Source of the DNA: CAXQRU01 sp964226685
GTDB lineage: Bacteria > Pseudomonadota > Gammaproteobacteria > Pseudomonadales > Cellvibrionaceae
Length of the DNA: 7,544 nt
NCBI GenBank assembly: GCA_964226685.1
Contig: CAXQRU010000119.1
Coordinates: 1-7,544 of the forward strand
Direction of reading: 5' to 3'
Shown: positions 6,103 through 7,544 of the stretch, piece by piece
Numbering within the stretch: the stretch's first letter is position 1
How the letters are laid out: the number at the start of each line of letters is the position of its first letter
Notes under the pieces: model-generated
Told to the model about the DNA's origin: nothing
Seen by the model: the letters and a program-made list of their open reading frames with translations, nothing else
Database searches by the model: none
Program-made: the position numbers and the translations under genes

Positions 6103-6300
6103 TCATTTATTTACTGTTTTCTTCATCGCTCTAGGATATGGTGAACACAAAATCGATTTAATGCTCAGATTTTGCAAATTGGCTACGATCGAATTGGCCT
6201 GCTCTAGGCCATATTTCGAAAGAGGATCTTCTACTGATGAAGACAATACCCACCTTTTGTTCGCCTCCGTCTCAGCATGTCTTAACAGAAAAATATCCAT
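6103..6300 (-). pseudogene. Histidine phosphatase (phosphoglycerate mutase-like), truncated
   Basis: The first 60 residues are a clear histidine-phosphatase N-terminus: the catalytic motif LLRHAET with His8 and Arg7, Asn14, the DPLSKYGLEQA segment (25-35), and SPYPRAMK (53-60) with the phosphate-binding Arg57. The frame then reads KTVNK and stops. Family members are usually 150-220 residues and need a second catalytic His and a Glu that are absent here, so this should be an inactive fragment. The lost 3' part is replaced by the leader of the methyltransferase gene. No good ribosome binding site precedes the ATG at 6300, which is 9 bases from the end of the capsid gene. The substrate (small-molecule phosphate or phosphoprotein) cannot be inferred. 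Confidence 0.75.
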
Positions 6301-6309
6301 AATTCAATT

Positions 6310-7416
6310 CTAGCTCTCGATTTTAACAGTGCCTGTCCTTGTTGGCTGCATGTCCAATTTTAGCAGTGCATGTCCTTGTTGTACCGATCGTACAGTGGCA
6401 GACAAGGTGGCATTGGGTCGATACGGCACGACCAAAGGGGCCGATTGCATCAGTAACCAACGTACCGCTGGATCATCTTGCAACCAGGATTTACTAAAAT
6501 AACGTTCCGCTTGATAATTGGCTTTCTCGTCTTGAATCACCCCATAACAACGCACCCCTTCCACCTGTTCTTGGCTGACCATCAGCACAGTGTAATCGGG
6601 CAATAATCGATGAGACTGACCCTGCTCATCGACATAGACATCGTTGTACACCCAAACCCGAAAATCACCAATCTCACCCACATCGCGCGCTTTTTGTTGG
6701 CCATTGCCGCGAACCATCGGATCGAGGCTGACGCGGCTTTGCGTCCCTCGGCGAATATCCAATAAACGCTCTAGTGCAGGGGATTGTTTAAACAGTTTCC
6801 AAGCCAGTGGATCCATAACCACAGTTTGGGCAACAGCGCCGGACGTCAATTGGATACGGCTGGCCCACTCTTCGAGCTGATCTAACGGGTTAACCTGGGC
6901 TTCGCCCCATTGGTTTGAACCGCTTAACGTAATGGTGTGCTCCGCGGCTCTTTTAAAATCGACAATTTGAGTGGGATACTGATCCCCCGTCACCATGACT
7001 CGTCCGGTGCATAAGGCCTGAGCGGCCATTACCTCCTCACGGCGCGTTAAATTATCCAACTGTAAATTGAGGGAGCGATTGAGTGCATATTCTCGGCGAT
7101 CCATCGGTGACAAACTGCCCCCAATGGTTTCTCCGATGCGTCGCTTTAATGGTGCATTGGGATTAAATCGACGCTTATCCTTGACATAAGCAGGACGAAA
7201 ACTGCGAGTGGAAAAGCCTTCCTCCGTCACTACCTGACCGGCCACTAACGGCGACACAAAAGGCGCTAAACGAGGCTTGGATTGATCGATATCAAAATAA
7301 ATTTCTTCGGTGTCGGAGGTTTGAATATCACTGAAAAACGTATCTAATAAAAATGAGCTGGGACGATCCAAATACTCAACAATACGGTTGAGCACATGGG
7401 TAGAAAATATATCCAT
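6310..7416 (-). CDS. Phage major capsid protein, lambda gpE family
   Basis: This 368-residue protein is related to the lambda major capsid protein E, the HK97-fold subunit of the phage head shell. Shared landmarks in order: SPLVAGQVVTEEG (55-67; lambda SPIVSGEVIRSRG), FRPAYVKDKRRFNP (73-86), MVTGDQYP (141-148; lambda TMTGEAFDP), VVMDPLAWKLFK (199-210), LDIRRGTQS (219-227), LLPDYTVLM (271-279), RCYGVIQDEKANYQAERYFSKSW (289-311) and LLMQSAPLVV (321-330). The start is the ATG at 7416 with GAGGA just upstream; a longer frame to 7509 is adapter-derived. After residue 343 the tail (…SVQQGHALLKLDMQPTRTGTVKIES) exceeds the lambda end and is built from a short out-of-frame duplication. No other phage gene is adjacent within the window, so this is a prophage remnant, or a phage segment joined by assembly. 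Confidence 0.93.
   Translation of the reverse strand: MDIFSTHVLNRIVEYLDRPSSFLLDTFFSDIQTSDTEEIYFDIDQSKPRLAPFVSPLVAGQVVTEEGFSTRSFRPAYVKDKRRFNPNAPLKRRIGETIGGSLSPMDRREYALNRSLNLQLDNLTRREEVMAAQALCTGRVMVTGDQYPTQIVDFKRAAEHTITLSGSNQWGEAQVNPLDQLEEWASRIQLTSGAVAQTVVMDPLAWKLFKQSPALERLLDIRRGTQSRVSLDPMVRGNGQQKARDVGEIGDFRVWVYNDVYVDEQGQSHRLLPDYTVLMVSQEQVEGVRCYGVIQDEKANYQAERYFSKSWLQDDPAVRWLLMQSAPLVVPYRPNATLSATVRSVQQGHALLKLDMQPTRTGTVKIES
6320..6381. repeat. Imperfect direct repeat at the 3' end of the capsid gene
   Basis: The 25-base segments 6320-6344 and 6357-6381 (core GTCCTTGTTG) differ at only two positions and are offset by 37 bases. Since 37 is not a multiple of three, the second copy is read in a different frame: the first gives QQGHALLKL and the second PTRTGTVKI. 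It looks like a local tandem duplication that gave the protein a new C-terminal tail. Confidence 0.85.
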
Positions 7417-7475
7417 ACAATCCTCACGACAGAATGCCACTACCCTATGAATGAACAGGGATAACGAATACGAAA

Positions 7476-7544
7476 AGATCGGAAGAGCACACGTCTGAAC
7501 TCCAGTCACGATCGTTAATCTCGTATGCCGTCTTCTGCTTGAAA
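7476..7544. other. Illumina adapter / index / P7 (sequencing artefact)
   Basis: AGATCGGAAGAGC begins at 7476 and continues through the TruSeq adapter to 7509. The 8-base index GATCGTTA follows (7510-7517), then the P7 sequence (7518-7541) and an A tail. It is the exact reverse complement of the left end including the index, so it is untrimmed read-through, not a biological terminal inverted repeat. Confidence 0.99.

Noticed and set aside
71..7475. CRISPR arrays, tRNA or rRNA genes, integrase gene
   Set aside because: No regularly spaced repeats, RNA gene signatures or integrase motifs were seen on either strand.

Overview
The window looks like one complete short-read contig. A full Illumina P7/index adapter sits at each end in inverted orientation (1-70 and 7476-7541, with 8-base index GATCGTTA), so genomic sequence runs only from about 71 to 7475. 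The min operon proteins (MinC, MinD, MinE) are of gammaproteobacterial type. The attC-like sites and REP-transposase remnant suggest a free-living, possibly marine, gammaproteobacterium. No finer placement can be supported from the sequence alone.

Left part (71-1959, minus strand): a long uncharacterised reading frame, about 379 codons, runs off into the adapter. Upstream of it is a Tat-exported intradiol ring-cleavage dioxygenase with all four iron ligands. A 147-base divergent intergenic region separates the dioxygenase from the complete minCDE division-site operon (2107-3952, plus strand). The operon has a clear sigma-70 promoter and ends at a perfect 10-bp hairpin. This is the housekeeping part of the window.

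Middle (about 4104-4968, minus strand): two small genes are each followed directly at the stop codon by an attC-like site (4513-4592 and 4104-4186). This is the layout of integron gene cassettes. No integrase is in view, so the array is best described as a small attC cluster lacking an integrase. One cassette gene has a TIR-like alpha/beta pattern but lacks the usual catalytic glutamate. The other is an unknown 107-residue protein.

Right part (5020-7416): accessory mosaic. It holds a REP-like motif and the first 18 codons of a REP-associated tyrosine transposase, cut off at about 5155. Next come a homocysteine S-methyltransferase-family gene with a suspicious start region, a histidine phosphatase truncated after about 60 residues, and an isolated lambda gpE-like major capsid protein with a short out-of-frame duplication at its 3' end. 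Several abrupt gene breaks and the unlike neighbours indicate either a recombination-rich island or assembly chimerism. The untrimmed adapters make chimerism a real possibility. The most interesting biological lead is the pair of cassette genes, as a possible small defence-related or accessory module. It is a modest lead, and I see no complete new system.
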